Shown: positions 24,551 through 32,223 of the stretch, one piece after another | Position numbering within the stretch: the stretch's first letter is position 1 | Layout: each line of letters starts with the position of its first letter | Assembly (NCBI RefSeq): GCF_004349055.1 | Contig: NZ_SMKX01000034.1 | Span: forward strand, 1-64,000 | Origin: Kribbella antibiotica | Lineage (GTDB): Bacteria > Actinomycetota > Actinomycetes > Propionibacteriales > Kribbellaceae | Direction of reading: 5' to 3' | DNA: 64,000 nt | Made by a program: the position numbers and the translations under genes | Notes under the pieces: model-generated | The model's input: the letters and a program-made list of their open reading frames with translations, nothing else | The model's database searches: none | What the model was told of the DNA's origin: nothing

Positions 24551-25045
24551 CTACTGGTGGCGGACCATTTGCTGGAGGAGGGCTTCGACGGCGCCGTGCA
24601 GGTCGGCGTCGTGGTGCGGACCCGACCAGACGACGACACATCCCTTGTCGCCGAGCTTCTCCGCGACGAGCGCGCGAGCAGGCGTCGGATCGCCCTGATT
24701 CAGTACGACGATCAGTCGCCGGCCGTCCCGCTGGAGCCGATCGAGCAGCGGCGGCAGCGTCGAACCGCGGAAGAGCCCGGGATCGCTCTTCACCTTGGTC
24801 TCGACCATCACCCCGCGCCCGCGCACCACGAGCAAAAAGTCGGCCCGATCCCGGGTGAACTCACGATCGTGGTAGATCCGCGACTTCGGCCAGAGCCGCT
24901 GCAACGCGGCGTCCACCTCCACGTCGTACCGCTCGGCTAGTCTGCTCACCCGCGAGCTCGTCCCGCGCGGCCGGAAGCTCTCCGGTCGATCCCGCGGGCG
25001 ACCCAGCAGTGGCGACAGCAGTCGCCTCAGTCTCGTGTCGATCAT
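24551..25045 (-). CDS. Small PD-(D/E)XK-nuclease-like protein
   Basis: 164 aa. RADFLLVVRGRGVMVETKVK has the spacing of a restriction-endonuclease-like core (D ... hydrophobic strand ... ExK), followed by RRLIVVLNQGDPTPARALVA, a helix-strand typical of the fold. The N-terminus is basic (RLRRLLSPLLGRPRDRPESF). The catalytic assignment D in RADF and E-T-K is inference. ATG 25045 follows GAGGGG. A long hairpin RNA lies immediately beyond its 3' end. It could be a NERD-like or phage-defence nuclease. Confidence 0.6.
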   Translation of the reverse strand: MIDTRLRRLLSPLLGRPRDRPESFRPRGTSSRVSRLAERYDVEVDAALQRLWPKSRIYHDREFTRDRADFLLVVRGRGVMVETKVKSDPGLFRGSTLPPLLDRLQRDGRRLIVVLNQGDPTPARALVAEKLGDKGCVVVWSGPHHDADLHGAVEALLQQMVRHQ

Positions 25046-25068
25046 CGGCGGACCCCTCACCTAGCTCG

Positions 25069-25094
25069 CACTTGGAGTCAAGTGTTCCCAAGTG
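25069..25094. promoter_or_regulatory. Inverted CACTTG/CAAGTG repeats, possible operator
   Basis: CACTTGGAGTCAAGTG is an inverted pair with a 4-bp spacer and is followed by another CAAGTG after four bases. The set lies between the divergent nuclease-like gene and the SRPBCC gene. A repressor of either could bind here. Confidence 0.35.
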
Positions 25095-25187
25095 AATCGC
25101 GCGCCGAACGTGGCCACGCCAATCGTGACCGCACCGCCACACAACGGCACTAATCTGGTCTCGTCGACAAGCGAAAGGTGTTCCGGT

Positions 25188-25580
25188 TTGCCCACCTGGA
25201 AACTCCACTTCAAGTCCGGCCCGAGTGACGTCTACCGCGCTCTCAGTACGCCGGGTGGCCGCTCGCGGTACTGGGCCGATGCCCCCGAGACCGACGCGAC
25301 GATCCATTTCACCGCGCCCGGCGGCGACACCGCCGACGTCCGGATCGAGGAAGCGACCCTGGACCGCCGGTACCGGATCAGCTGGGAATCCGGCCGCCTC
25401 CTCACCTTCGACCTCGCCCCCAGCGAGACCGGTGGGACCGATCTCACGGTGAGCGGCGTGACCGGCCCGCACCTCAGTGACGACGTCGCGATCCTGATGC
25501 GGCTCAAGGCGTGGGTCGACTTCGGCGTCGACCTGCGCAACCACGACGAGAACCGCCGGACCGGCTACCTGGACCACTGA
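25188..25580 (+). CDS. SRPBCC-family (AHSA1/START-like) protein
   Basis: 130 aa. The order PSDVYRALSTPGGRSRYWAD, then a central sheet (DADVRIEEATLDRRYRISWE-like), then FDLAPSETGGTDLTVS and a C-terminal helix fits the ligand-binding START/AHSA1-like barrel. A -10 element TAATCT at 25151 lies upstream of the TTG start used and downstream of the first in-frame ATG (25092), so the ATG is probably not transcribed; the site AAAGG precedes the TTG by about 8 bases. Ligand unknown. Confidence 0.65.
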   Translation: MPTWKLHFKSGPSDVYRALSTPGGRSRYWADAPETDATIHFTAPGGDTADVRIEEATLDRRYRISWESGRLLTFDLAPSETGGTDLTVSGVTGPHLSDDVAILMRLKAWVDFGVDLRNHDENRRTGYLDH

Positions 25581-25645
25581 TGCCTTAGGCAACCATCCCG
25601 GTATTTCGGTTGCGCCGCGGCCGCCTCGCCGGGTCTGATGGCCCG

Positions 25646-26137
25646 GTGGAACCGCTCACGATCGACGAAATCAGAGGCTCGTTCGTCAACTCGACGAGGA
25701 GCCTGGTGAAGGCAATGACCCCGCCCCGAGGGTTCACCGAACTCCCTTGGGAGTCGCTCGACTTCCTCGGCTGGCGGGACCCGAAAGCCCCGAACCGCGG
25801 CTACCTCGTCGTACGGCGGGCCGGCGGCGTCACCAGCATCGCCCTCACCACCCAAGCGGCAGCCGGCAAGCCGCGCCGCGGCACCGGTCTCTGCGACCTC
25901 TGCAACACCGCCCACCAGATCACCAACGTCGCCCTCTTCGCCGCCCGCCGAGCCGGCACTGCCGGTCGCGACGGCAACACCGTCGGCACCTACATCTGCG
26001 CCGACCTGGCCTGTTCCCTCTACCTCCGCAGCCTCCGCGACCCCGAGGTCCCCCAAGGCGAGACCATTGCCCCCGAACTCCGCATCGAGCGCCTCAGCAC
26101 CCGCCTCGACTCGTTCGTCAACCGGGTCCTCACCTGA
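25646..26137 (+). CDS. FBP-domain (EF-G-binding, FusB-like) protein
   Basis: 163 aa. The N-terminus (VEPLTIDEIRGSFVNSTRS) and the C-terminal treble-clef zinc finger with CDLCNTAHQ and CADLACSLYL (CxxC and CxxxxC ligands) match the FBP family that binds elongation factor G, the same fold as the fusidic-acid-resistance protein FusB. It may assist ribosome/EF-G release; resistance itself is not implied. GTG 25646 is the only start that gives a normal N-terminus. Confidence 0.8.
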   Translation: MEPLTIDEIRGSFVNSTRSLVKAMTPPRGFTELPWESLDFLGWRDPKAPNRGYLVVRRAGGVTSIALTTQAAAGKPRRGTGLCDLCNTAHQITNVALFAARRAGTAGRDGNTVGTYICADLACSLYLRSLRDPEVPQGETIAPELRIERLSTRLDSFVNRVLT

Positions 26138-26151
26138 TCTAATCTGGTCGC

Positions 26152-26397
26152 ATGACGGAGTTCAGGATCACCCACGATATTCACGAGGCACACCCGGACA
26201 TCCGCGAGCGACTCACCGCCACCACCATCGAGGCGATCAACGAGTCCAGCGCCCGCTCCGCCGAGGACGCCGCCCGCGTCCTGCTCCACAAGCTCGCCGA
26301 GATCGGCGTCCACATGAGCGAGCCCGCCTGCCTGGCCGCAGTCGAGCGCATCCGGTCGGGCAAACAGCTCCGCTTCGAAATCGAAGCAGCCGACTGA
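26152..26397 (+). CDS. Small hypothetical protein, leaderless
   Basis: 81 aa, acidic, alpha-helical (HPDIRERLTATTIEAINESS; AEDAARVLLHKLAEIGVHM; PACLAAVERIRSGKQ). No named domain. TAATCT ends 6 bp before the ATG, so the mRNA is probably leaderless. It lies 14 bp after the FBP gene but has its own promoter. Convergent with the gene at 26402. Confidence 0.6.
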   Translation: MTEFRITHDIHEAHPDIRERLTATTIEAINESSARSAEDAARVLLHKLAEIGVHMSEPACLAAVERIRSGKQLRFEIEAAD

Positions 26398-26401
26398 CGC
26401 T

Positions 26402-27919
26402 TCAGGGCCCCAGCGGGATCCGGATCGTTCCGCGGCCGCCGATGATCAGCGTCATCGTCGGATGGTTGATCTCGAGCGTCGCCGCCCGCAAGAGCTCGGT
26501 GCCCGTGATGCCGGCAGGTTTGGCGATCGCAACGCGCCCACGTCGGCCGCGGACGGTGTAGATGGCGCGATCGATGTCGTGCGCTGCGGCGCGGTCACCG
26601 CGCAGTGCGCCAGGCGTGGTCAGGATAATTTGGTTCTCGACCTCGGCGCCCGGATCGAAGGGCGCGTTGGCGATCATGATCGGTGGCTCGAACGCCCCGT
26701 CGGCCGTCAGCGTCCAGTCGGCGAAGAGCTGGTCCACATCGACCACACCGGCCGGTCCGGGGTCGGCCGAGATGAGTTCCTCGAGCGCGACATACGGGCC
26801 GAAGCCTTCGAGGCCGCGGTCACCGCGGCGGTGCGGTCCGGAGATCTCGGTCGGATCGAACTCGCCGTCGAGCGGCTGGCACATGATGATCGCGCACGGG
26901 TTGACCGGGATCGGCTCGCCGGTGACCGGGTCGAATCCGCCGCCTGCCTCGTCCCAGCACTTGGTCTCGCCGCCACCACCCTTGGGCCGGGTCTCGGTGC
27001 TGATGCTGCTCGTGTGGTAGCTCTCCTTGATCTTGGTTTCCTTGGTCCCATCCGGCTTCTCGATGGTGACCGTCTCTTTCTCGTAGTGAGTTTCAACGGC
27101 CCGAACACCGGGTGCATGCTCGGTCCCTGCCGGGGTGTCGCTGCCGTGCCGGCCTTGGCCAAGACCCTCCACGATCTGGGTTCCGCCGTCGTGGATGATC
27201 GCTCCACCTGCCGTGGGGAAAGCCGCGGCGACCACGCCACCGAGCGCGACTTCGAACGCGCCGACGATGACCTGGCCGAGGTTGAAGCCACCGCCCGAAC
27301 CGTGGTTTCCCTCGCCGGACCGCCCCAGGACGTTGTCGAGCTCGGCGCGCAACTGATTGCCGACTTCGCGGCCACCGACCGATTCGGCCGCCTTCTCGAG
27401 TGCTTCCTTGCCGAGCCCCGCGAGTCGCTCGCCACCGGCTTCGAGAATCGGTGCCAGCTCCCGGCCACCGCCTAGATGCTCGCTGACTCCGAACTGCTTG
27501 AGCATCCCACCGGCCAGCTGCAACGCATCCGCGCCGCCCCCGTCGCGGTCGGCGGTCAGCGCGGCGGACGTCAGAACGCCTTCGAGGCCGGCCAGCTCAC
27601 CACCGTTCCTGGTGTACTCCTCGATCGAGGTGACGACCTGGTTGCCGCGCGAAGGGCCGTCGACCCACAGCTGCGCCAGGATTGAGCCGGAGGCCTTCTC
27701 ATAGGTCTGCAAAGCCTCGACCGGTGTCATTCCTTCGACCGCGGGCAGCTGGAACGGCCCGCTGTCACCGAGACTGCGCCGATGCAGCTCGTTCATCCCC
27801 TGCCAGGCGACCTCAGGGACGACGAAGACGACTTCGCCGAGCGCCGCGTCCCACGCCTGGCCGGTGATCTGCTGCCCGAGGTTGTTGTCGTAGCCGCGGA
27901 CGTTGATGGTTTCTGTCAT
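26402..27919 (-). CDS. Unknown 505-aa protein, partner of the lysozyme gene
   Basis: Not recognised. No signal peptide. Features in order: a beta-type start (TETINVRGYDNNLGQ), helical region with LAGGMLKQFGVSEHLGGG, a glycine- and hydrophobic-rich stretch at about 215-260 (GQVIVGAFEVALGGVVAAAF, possibly membrane-inserting), a charged segment with KETVTIEKPDGTKETKIKE, a cysteine group (CWDEAGGGFDPV, then NPCAIIMCQP), and a C-terminal beta domain ending NHPTMTLIIGGRGTIRIPL. It is 24 bp downstream of a GH24 lysozyme, so a secreted or particle-associated effector pair is conceivable. RBS GGGGGAACC precedes the ATG. Confidence 0.7.
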   Translation of the reverse strand: MTETINVRGYDNNLGQQITGQAWDAALGEVVFVVPEVAWQGMNELHRRSLGDSGPFQLPAVEGMTPVEALQTYEKASGSILAQLWVDGPSRGNQVVTSIEEYTRNGGELAGLEGVLTSAALTADRDGGGADALQLAGGMLKQFGVSEHLGGGRELAPILEAGGERLAGLGKEALEKAAESVGGREVGNQLRAELDNVLGRSGEGNHGSGGGFNLGQVIVGAFEVALGGVVAAAFPTAGGAIIHDGGTQIVEGLGQGRHGSDTPAGTEHAPGVRAVETHYEKETVTIEKPDGTKETKIKESYHTSSISTETRPKGGGGETKCWDEAGGGFDPVTGEPIPVNPCAIIMCQPLDGEFDPTEISGPHRRGDRGLEGFGPYVALEELISADPGPAGVVDVDQLFADWTLTADGAFEPPIMIANAPFDPGAEVENQIILTTPGALRGDRAAAHDIDRAIYTVRGRRGRVAIAKPAGITGTELLRAATLEINHPTMTLIIGGRGTIRIPLGP

Positions 27920-27943
27920 GGTTCCCCCAGTAGGTGGTGGTGG

Positions 27944-28852
27944 TCAGGCCCGCGGTACGACGTAGCCGAGTGCGGCCCAGGTCAGCGCGCCGACGATGCC
28001 GTCGGCCGCGAAGCCGCCTTGTGCCGCGGCGAGCTGGTTCTCGTTGCTCTGAAAACTGCGGACCGCGGTGTCGGTCTCGCCGTCGAACTCCCCCGACTCG
28101 CTGCAGGCGTAGCCGAGATAGGTCAGGAACCGCTGCAGGCTGCTGACCGAGTCGTCGGTGTCGAAGCCCTGACCGGCGTTGTCTGCGTCGGTTGCGCCCA
28201 GGGCTAGGCGCGGACGGTTTCCAGGGATCTGCAGCTGGAGCTCAGCCGGGTCCGCGCCGTTGTCCTTCGCCCAGAGGGCGTTGCGGAACAGGCCGCGGTT
28301 GACGGCGTTCCGTTTGCTGAGCCAGGCGTTCGACAGACCGCAGTCCTGAACGGCAGCCGCCCAGTCCTGCGCCGCGCAGGCTGCGCGGAAGCGCGGCCAG
28401 CCGCCGAAGTTCGGACCTTGCGCCCAGCTCATGCTGAACAGGGCCAGCTGGGCATCGGCGGGCCATTGATCGAGGGCCGCGAACTCTGCGGTCTGCCGCA
28501 GATGTGCCTCGAAGGTGTCCAGCTTTCCGGCTGCCAGGTTGGCGATCCCGGCCTCGGTGAGGCGCAGGCTGGTCAGGTTCTCCGCCGCCTGCCAGTTGCC
28601 CTTCAGCCCCGGGTTGTTCTTGACGGCATTCCACTCCGCCTCGACCTCGCCCTGGCCGGCCTCCGTCACCAGGTCGTGCTTGGAGACGAACGGCGCACCG
28701 AACGAACGGGTGTCCCAGGCCGCGGCTGGTGAATCGATCAGATTTCCGAGCCCGACCGTCACCAGCCCGAGCGAATCCTGGTACATCCAGGCAACGCTGC
28801 CCTCCAGCGGGTCGCTGAACGCGGCGAATCGGTTTCGCACCATCTCGTGCAT
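27944..28852 (-). CDS. GH24 (T4-type) lysozyme with peptidoglycan-binding domain
   Basis: 302 aa. The signature E17 ... Y24-Q-D26-x2-G29-x2-T32-x-G34-x-G36 has the same spacing as T4 lysozyme E11/D20/T26, so the enzyme should cleave the MurNAc-GlcNAc bond. Residues about 225-300 form a PG_binding_1-like three-helix domain (DTDDSVSSLQRFLTYLGY; SGEFDGETDTAVRSFQ; DGIVGALTWAALGY). There is no signal peptide, as in phage endolysins or injected effectors. GGGGGAG precedes the ATG by 6 bases. It heads a two-gene operon with the 505-aa protein; no other phage genes are near. Confidence 0.82.
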   Translation of the reverse strand: MHEMVRNRFAAFSDPLEGSVAWMYQDSLGLVTVGLGNLIDSPAAAWDTRSFGAPFVSKHDLVTEAGQGEVEAEWNAVKNNPGLKGNWQAAENLTSLRLTEAGIANLAAGKLDTFEAHLRQTAEFAALDQWPADAQLALFSMSWAQGPNFGGWPRFRAACAAQDWAAAVQDCGLSNAWLSKRNAVNRGLFRNALWAKDNGADPAELQLQIPGNRPRLALGATDADNAGQGFDTDDSVSSLQRFLTYLGYACSESGEFDGETDTAVRSFQSNENQLAAAQGGFAADGIVGALTWAALGYVVPRA

Positions 28853-28919
28853 GGCAATCTCCCCCAGTCATATGGATCACTGGGAGCCATCCTGCGGAGG
28901 GACCTTCTGACAGCCTTCA

Positions 28920-28937
28920 GAAAGTCTTCAGACTTTC
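28920..28937 (-). terminator. Terminator hairpin after pyrE-like gene
   Basis: GAAAGTC and GACTTTC pair perfectly around TTCA, 5 bp beyond the stop codon of the phosphoribosyltransferase gene on the minus strand. Small (7 bp) and A/T-containing. Confidence 0.5.
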
Positions 28938-28942
28938 CGGGA

Positions 28943-29461
28943 TCAGGCCTTGAGGTCGGCGGGCGTAAGGAGTGCGTGCAGGGTGAGCCCGGCTTCGGTC
29001 AGCGGGTCGGGGGTGGTGGGGTTGCGGTTGATGACACAGACGGCGTGGTTGATCTCGGCGCCTGCTGCGCGGAGATCCTGGGTGGACAGGACGATCTGAC
29101 CGCCCGTCGTCACCACGTCCTCGACGATCGTCACTCGCCGACCCGCGACGTCCGCGCCTTCGGCCAGGCGGCGGGTGCCGTACTCCTTCGCCTTCTTGCG
29201 GACGAACGCGCACGGCAACCCTGTATGACGACTGAGCGCAGTCACCACTGGGATGCCGCCCATCTCCAGCCCGGCGAGCACTTCGGTATCGGCAGGCACT
29301 AGTGCGACCATCGCGGCGGCGAGCTCGTCGAGTAGCACCGGGTCGGCCTCGAACCGGTACTTGTCGAAGTACTCCCCTGTTGTCTGTCCTGACCGGAGCA
29401 GGAACTCGCCGGTCAAATGGGCAGTCTGATAAACCCGCGTCCCCAGCTCAGCAATGTCCAC
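28943..29461 (-). CDS. pyrE: Orotate phosphoribosyltransferase-like (PyrE)
   Basis: 172 aa, within the normal range for bacterial OPRTase. It carries the PRPP-binding motif RVTIVEDVVTTGGQIVLS, the active-site loop region FVRKKAKEYGTRRLAEG with the conserved KxKxxG pattern, and EVLAGLEMGGIPVVTALS. The reaction is orotate + PRPP to OMP in pyrimidine synthesis. No other pyr gene is adjacent. The ATG lies 9 bp after the stop of the exonuclease gene, so both may share one mRNA. Confidence 0.88.
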   Translation of the reverse strand: MDIAELGTRVYQTAHLTGEFLLRSGQTTGEYFDKYRFEADPVLLDELAAAMVALVPADTEVLAGLEMGGIPVVTALSRHTGLPCAFVRKKAKEYGTRRLAEGADVAGRRVTIVEDVVTTGGQIVLSTQDLRAAGAEINHAVCVINRNPTTPDPLTEAGLTLHALLTPADLKA

Positions 29462-29470
29462 GCTCGCACC

Positions 29471-30706
29471 CTAACTCGCGTGCTGCTGGAGCTCGTCCGG
29501 CGGCAGTAGCCGCCGGAACGCATCCACCGAGACAATCGGTATCCGGTACTCCCGGGCCACGCGTGCCTTCACCGACAGGCTGTCCGGGTCGGCCGCCACC
29601 ACGAACGTCGTGTCCGGCCGCACAAATTCCTGCGGGGCGAACCCGGCCGCGACGGCACGGTCCCACCACACCTCGCGCGGTTCGATCATGTCGCCGGTGA
29701 ACACCAGCGTGCTCCCCGGCGGAAACCCACCCGAGCCGGGCCGGGACGGAACGACGTACCGGCCGGAGCTTGCTCTTAGCAAAGCCTCGTCGACATCGGA
29801 CTCCAGGTAGCCCAGCATCACCGCGACCTGGTCGAGGTCGCTGCGCCGCTCCGGCGTCACCGCACCGGCTGCCCACAAGCCCTCGGCAAGCCCGGAAACG
29901 TAGTCACAGTGGAGATCCTTGACCTCCAACCGCGTCAGCCCGAGCTCTGTCGCAACCTGCACCAGCTGATCGGCGTCGGTTGTGGTGATCTCCCGCTTCG
30001 CGAGGATGCCGTCGAGCAGCGCCAGATACGAGTCGGCCTGCGGCGGCTCCGGCACCCGCGGCAACTGGTCGACGAGTCGACTCATCCACCCGTGCCGGCC
30101 ATCGGCATGCACGGGCCGAACCGTCGGCGTGAACTCACGCACCGGAAACTCCGGCCAGCGCCAGCCGCGCACCTCTTCATACGCCCACTGCCACGGCGGC
30201 GGGGACGGAAACTCCTGCAGGTATTGGCCAAACAGCTCAGCTGTCGCTCGGGTGTCGGCCAGCGCCGAGTGCCAGCCTTCGATCGAGATCCCGGCCGCCT
30301 CACAGCACGCACCGAGCGTCCGTTTCGCGCCCGGATGCAGATGCCCGGCCAGCGCCATCGTGCACATCGATCGCTCGGTGATCAACGGCACCATGAATCC
30401 CAGCCGCGCGAACTCCGCCCGCAGGAAGCCGAGGTCGAACTCGACGTTGTGCCCGACCACCATCCGCCCGGCCAGCAGCTCACTCAACTGCCGCGCCACG
30501 GCAACGAACTCCGGCGCACCCAGCACATCCGCCGTCCGGATCCCATGGATGTGTTGAGGTCCCAGGTCGCGCTGCGGATTCAGCAGCGTCACCCACTCGT
30601 CCTCGACCTGTCCGCGGGCGTCCAGCAGGACGACAGCAATCTCAATCACCCGGTGCCGCCGGCTCGGCAGCAAACCGGTCGTCTCGGTGTCGATCACGGC
30701 ATACAT
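29471..30706 (-). CDS. DEDDh 3'-5' exonuclease with C-terminal BRCT domain
   Basis: 411 aa. Residues 1-170 are a DnaQ-like exonuclease: Exo I AVIDTETTGLL (D, E), Exo II GHNVEFDLGFLRAE (D), Exo III WHSALADTRATAELF (H, D). The middle ~120 residues are helical. The C-terminus (STLVFTGDMIEPREVWWDRA ... TFVVAADPDSLSVKARVARE) is a BRCT domain. The combination occurs in actinobacterial 'exonuclease' proteins tied to DNA repair; the partner is unknown. The GGAGG site 6 bases before ATG 30706 fixes the start. Confidence 0.85.
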   Translation of the reverse strand: MYAVIDTETTGLLPSRRHRVIEIAVVLLDARGQVEDEWVTLLNPQRDLGPQHIHGIRTADVLGAPEFVAVARQLSELLAGRMVVGHNVEFDLGFLRAEFARLGFMVPLITERSMCTMALAGHLHPGAKRTLGACCEAAGISIEGWHSALADTRATAELFGQYLQEFPSPPPWQWAYEEVRGWRWPEFPVREFTPTVRPVHADGRHGWMSRLVDQLPRVPEPPQADSYLALLDGILAKREITTTDADQLVQVATELGLTRLEVKDLHCDYVSGLAEGLWAAGAVTPERRSDLDQVAVMLGYLESDVDEALLRASSGRYVVPSRPGSGGFPPGSTLVFTGDMIEPREVWWDRAVAAGFAPQEFVRPDTTFVVAADPDSLSVKARVAREYRIPIVSVDAFRRLLPPDELQQHAS

Positions 30707-30777
30707 GGCGGGCCTCCTCGAACTCGGTTTCCGACCCACAGCAAGCCAATCACAGCCCACCGACAATTTCTGATCGC

Positions 30778-31413
30778 CTACTCCAGCGGCACGTCGACGG
30801 CGATCTCGGCGCCGAGTTTCGCACCGTGCATCAGCTCGAGTTCGTCACCACTCCAGAAGCGGCCCGGGTCGTACCAGTTCGGGCTCCGGCCCGGCGTCAG
30901 CAGACCCATCTCCTCATACGTGACCGCGACGACCTCGGCGCAGTACGCGAACTCCAACTCGAGCTCGCGCCGACCGCGCTTCAGCGCCGGAACCCGGCCG
31001 CGCACCCAGCGCGATGCCAGTCGGGCGGTCGAGGGGAACGGCGTACCGTCCAGGCGCGCGACAGTCCGCAGTACGGCGTCTTCCATGTCGGCCGTGACCG
31101 GGTGATCCAGCTGGCGCAGCCAGCCGCGCTGACCGTACCTGCGCGCCCACACCGTCACCGCATCCCGCAGGTCGTGCAGCTGCACACCACGCTGATGCTT
31201 GCCGGTCCACATGTCCTCCAGCGACCGCCCGAGCTCCGCATGCCACATCAGCGGTGGCATGTCATCGAGAACGACCGCCATCCCGACATGGTTGACGGGG
31301 CTGTTGGTCAGTGTCTGGATTGCACGATCGGCGGCACTGTCCCCACGAAACAGCCAAATGTCACCTGTTCGTGTCAGTTCCGTAGCGTCATCCAGTGAGA
31401 TCCGGCTCTCCAC
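30778..31413 (-). CDS. YiiX/YebB-like permuted papain-fold (NlpC/P60 superfamily) protein
   Basis: 211 aa. The start TGDIWLFRGDSAADRAIQTL followed by SPVNHVGMAVVLDD gives the catalytic histidine in NHVG, and FAYCAEVVAVTYEEMGLL near residue 155 the likely catalytic cysteine: the circularly permuted order seen in YiiX/LRAT-like cysteine hydrolases. Substrates of the group are peptides or lipids of the envelope. No signal peptide. Divergent from the leaderless small protein at 31432. Confidence 0.72.
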   Translation of the reverse strand: MESRISLDDATELTRTGDIWLFRGDSAADRAIQTLTNSPVNHVGMAVVLDDMPPLMWHAELGRSLEDMWTGKHQRGVQLHDLRDAVTVWARRYGQRGWLRQLDHPVTADMEDAVLRTVARLDGTPFPSTARLASRWVRGRVPALKRGRRELELEFAYCAEVVAVTYEEMGLLTPGRSPNWYDPGRFWSGDELELMHGAKLGAEIAVDVPLE

Positions 31414-31431
31414 GTCGTTAGATTAGTCGCC

Positions 31432-31587
31432 ATGAAGGTATGGAAGGTCGTAGGACTTGCGGGGCTCGTCGGCGTGGCCGCAACGGGCGTAGTGATTGCA
31501 CGGGGCGAGCGGAAGCGTCGCGCCTACACGCCGGACGAGGTGCGGGACCGGCTCAAGGACCGTGTGAAACAAGCCGCCCGCGCCTGA
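31432..31587 (+). CDS. Small membrane protein, 51 aa, leaderless
   Basis: The frame reads KVWKVVGLAGLVGVAATGVV (one membrane segment), then ARGERKRRAYTPDEVRDRLK and ends KQAARA. A single N-in/C-in type helix with a basic, helical tail. TAGATT ends 7 bp before the ATG with no RBS, the leaderless layout. I believe proteins like this are common in actinobacteria; no function known. Followed by a strong hairpin terminator. Confidence 0.7.
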   Translation: MKVWKVVGLAGLVGVAATGVVIARGERKRRAYTPDEVRDRLKDRVKQAARA

Positions 31588-31627
31588 TCAACGGGCCCCG
31601 GCCCCAGTAGGTCGCACAGTAGGACGC

Positions 31628-31689
31628 TCGGCCGGGCGCGAGGACGCCGTAACTCGGTGGTACGGCGACACCCCTCCGCGCCCGGCCGA
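31628..31689. terminator. Large bidirectional terminator hairpin
   Basis: TCGGCCGGGCGCGAGG pairs with CCTCCGCGCCCGGCCGA (one bulge); an inner stem CGCCGT/ACGGCG continues it. It lies between convergent genes ending at 31587 and 31721. Confidence 0.75.
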
Positions 31690-31720
31690 AGCCATGTCCC
31701 GATCGTACGCCGGGCCGGGA

Positions 31721-32212
31721 CTAAAGGTTGTGCAAGGCAACATCTTTTAGCTGGCCGGCCGTGATCGTGGCGGTCTGGAACGTGCAGTACGGCTGCCGGC
31801 GCCGATCCGTTGGTGAGCCGGGATTCAGCAGCCGCAGCCCGCCCGCGGTGGTCGTGTCCCACGGGATGTGGCTGTGGCCGAAGACCAGTAGATCGACACC
31901 CGGGTACGCCGTCTCACAGCGCTCCTCGCGGCCCTTCGCCGTACCGGTCTCGTGCACGACCGCCACCGCGAGCCCGTCGAGCGTCACCCGCGCCACCTCC
32001 GGCAACCGGGCTCGTAGCTCGTCGCCGTCGTTGTTACCCCAGCACCCGACCAGTCTGGCGGCCCGCGCCTCCAGCTCGTCGAGTAGTGCGACATTCACCC
32101 AGTCTCCGGCGTGGATCACCACGTCGGCGCTGTCAACCGCCTCCCACACCGCATCGGGGAGCCGCTTCGCTCGCACCGGCAGATGGGTGTCCGAAATCAG
32201 CACTAGCCGCAT
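31721..32212 (-). CDS. YfcE/MJ0936-type metallophosphoesterase
   Basis: 163 aa. Metal ligands of the calcineurin-like fold are all visible: LISDTHLP (DxH), HAGDWVN (GD), GNNDGDE (GNxD), AVVHETG (H), FGHSHIPW (GHxH). Proteins of this size hydrolyse small phosphodiesters. The gene is 11 bp downstream of the epimerase gene, probably one operon. Confidence 0.88.
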   Translation of the reverse strand: MRLVLISDTHLPVRAKRLPDAVWEAVDSADVVIHAGDWVNVALLDELEARAARLVGCWGNNDGDELRARLPEVARVTLDGLAVAVVHETGTAKGREERCETAYPGVDLLVFGHSHIPWDTTTAGGLRLLNPGSPTDRRRQPYCTFQTATITAGQLKDVALHNL

Positions 32213-32223
32213 CCCGCAACCCT

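Noticed and set aside
31628-31689. Long inverted repeat as a mobile element end or ncRNA
   Set aside because: It lies exactly between convergent stops and has no G-U bias, so a bidirectional terminator is the simpler reading.
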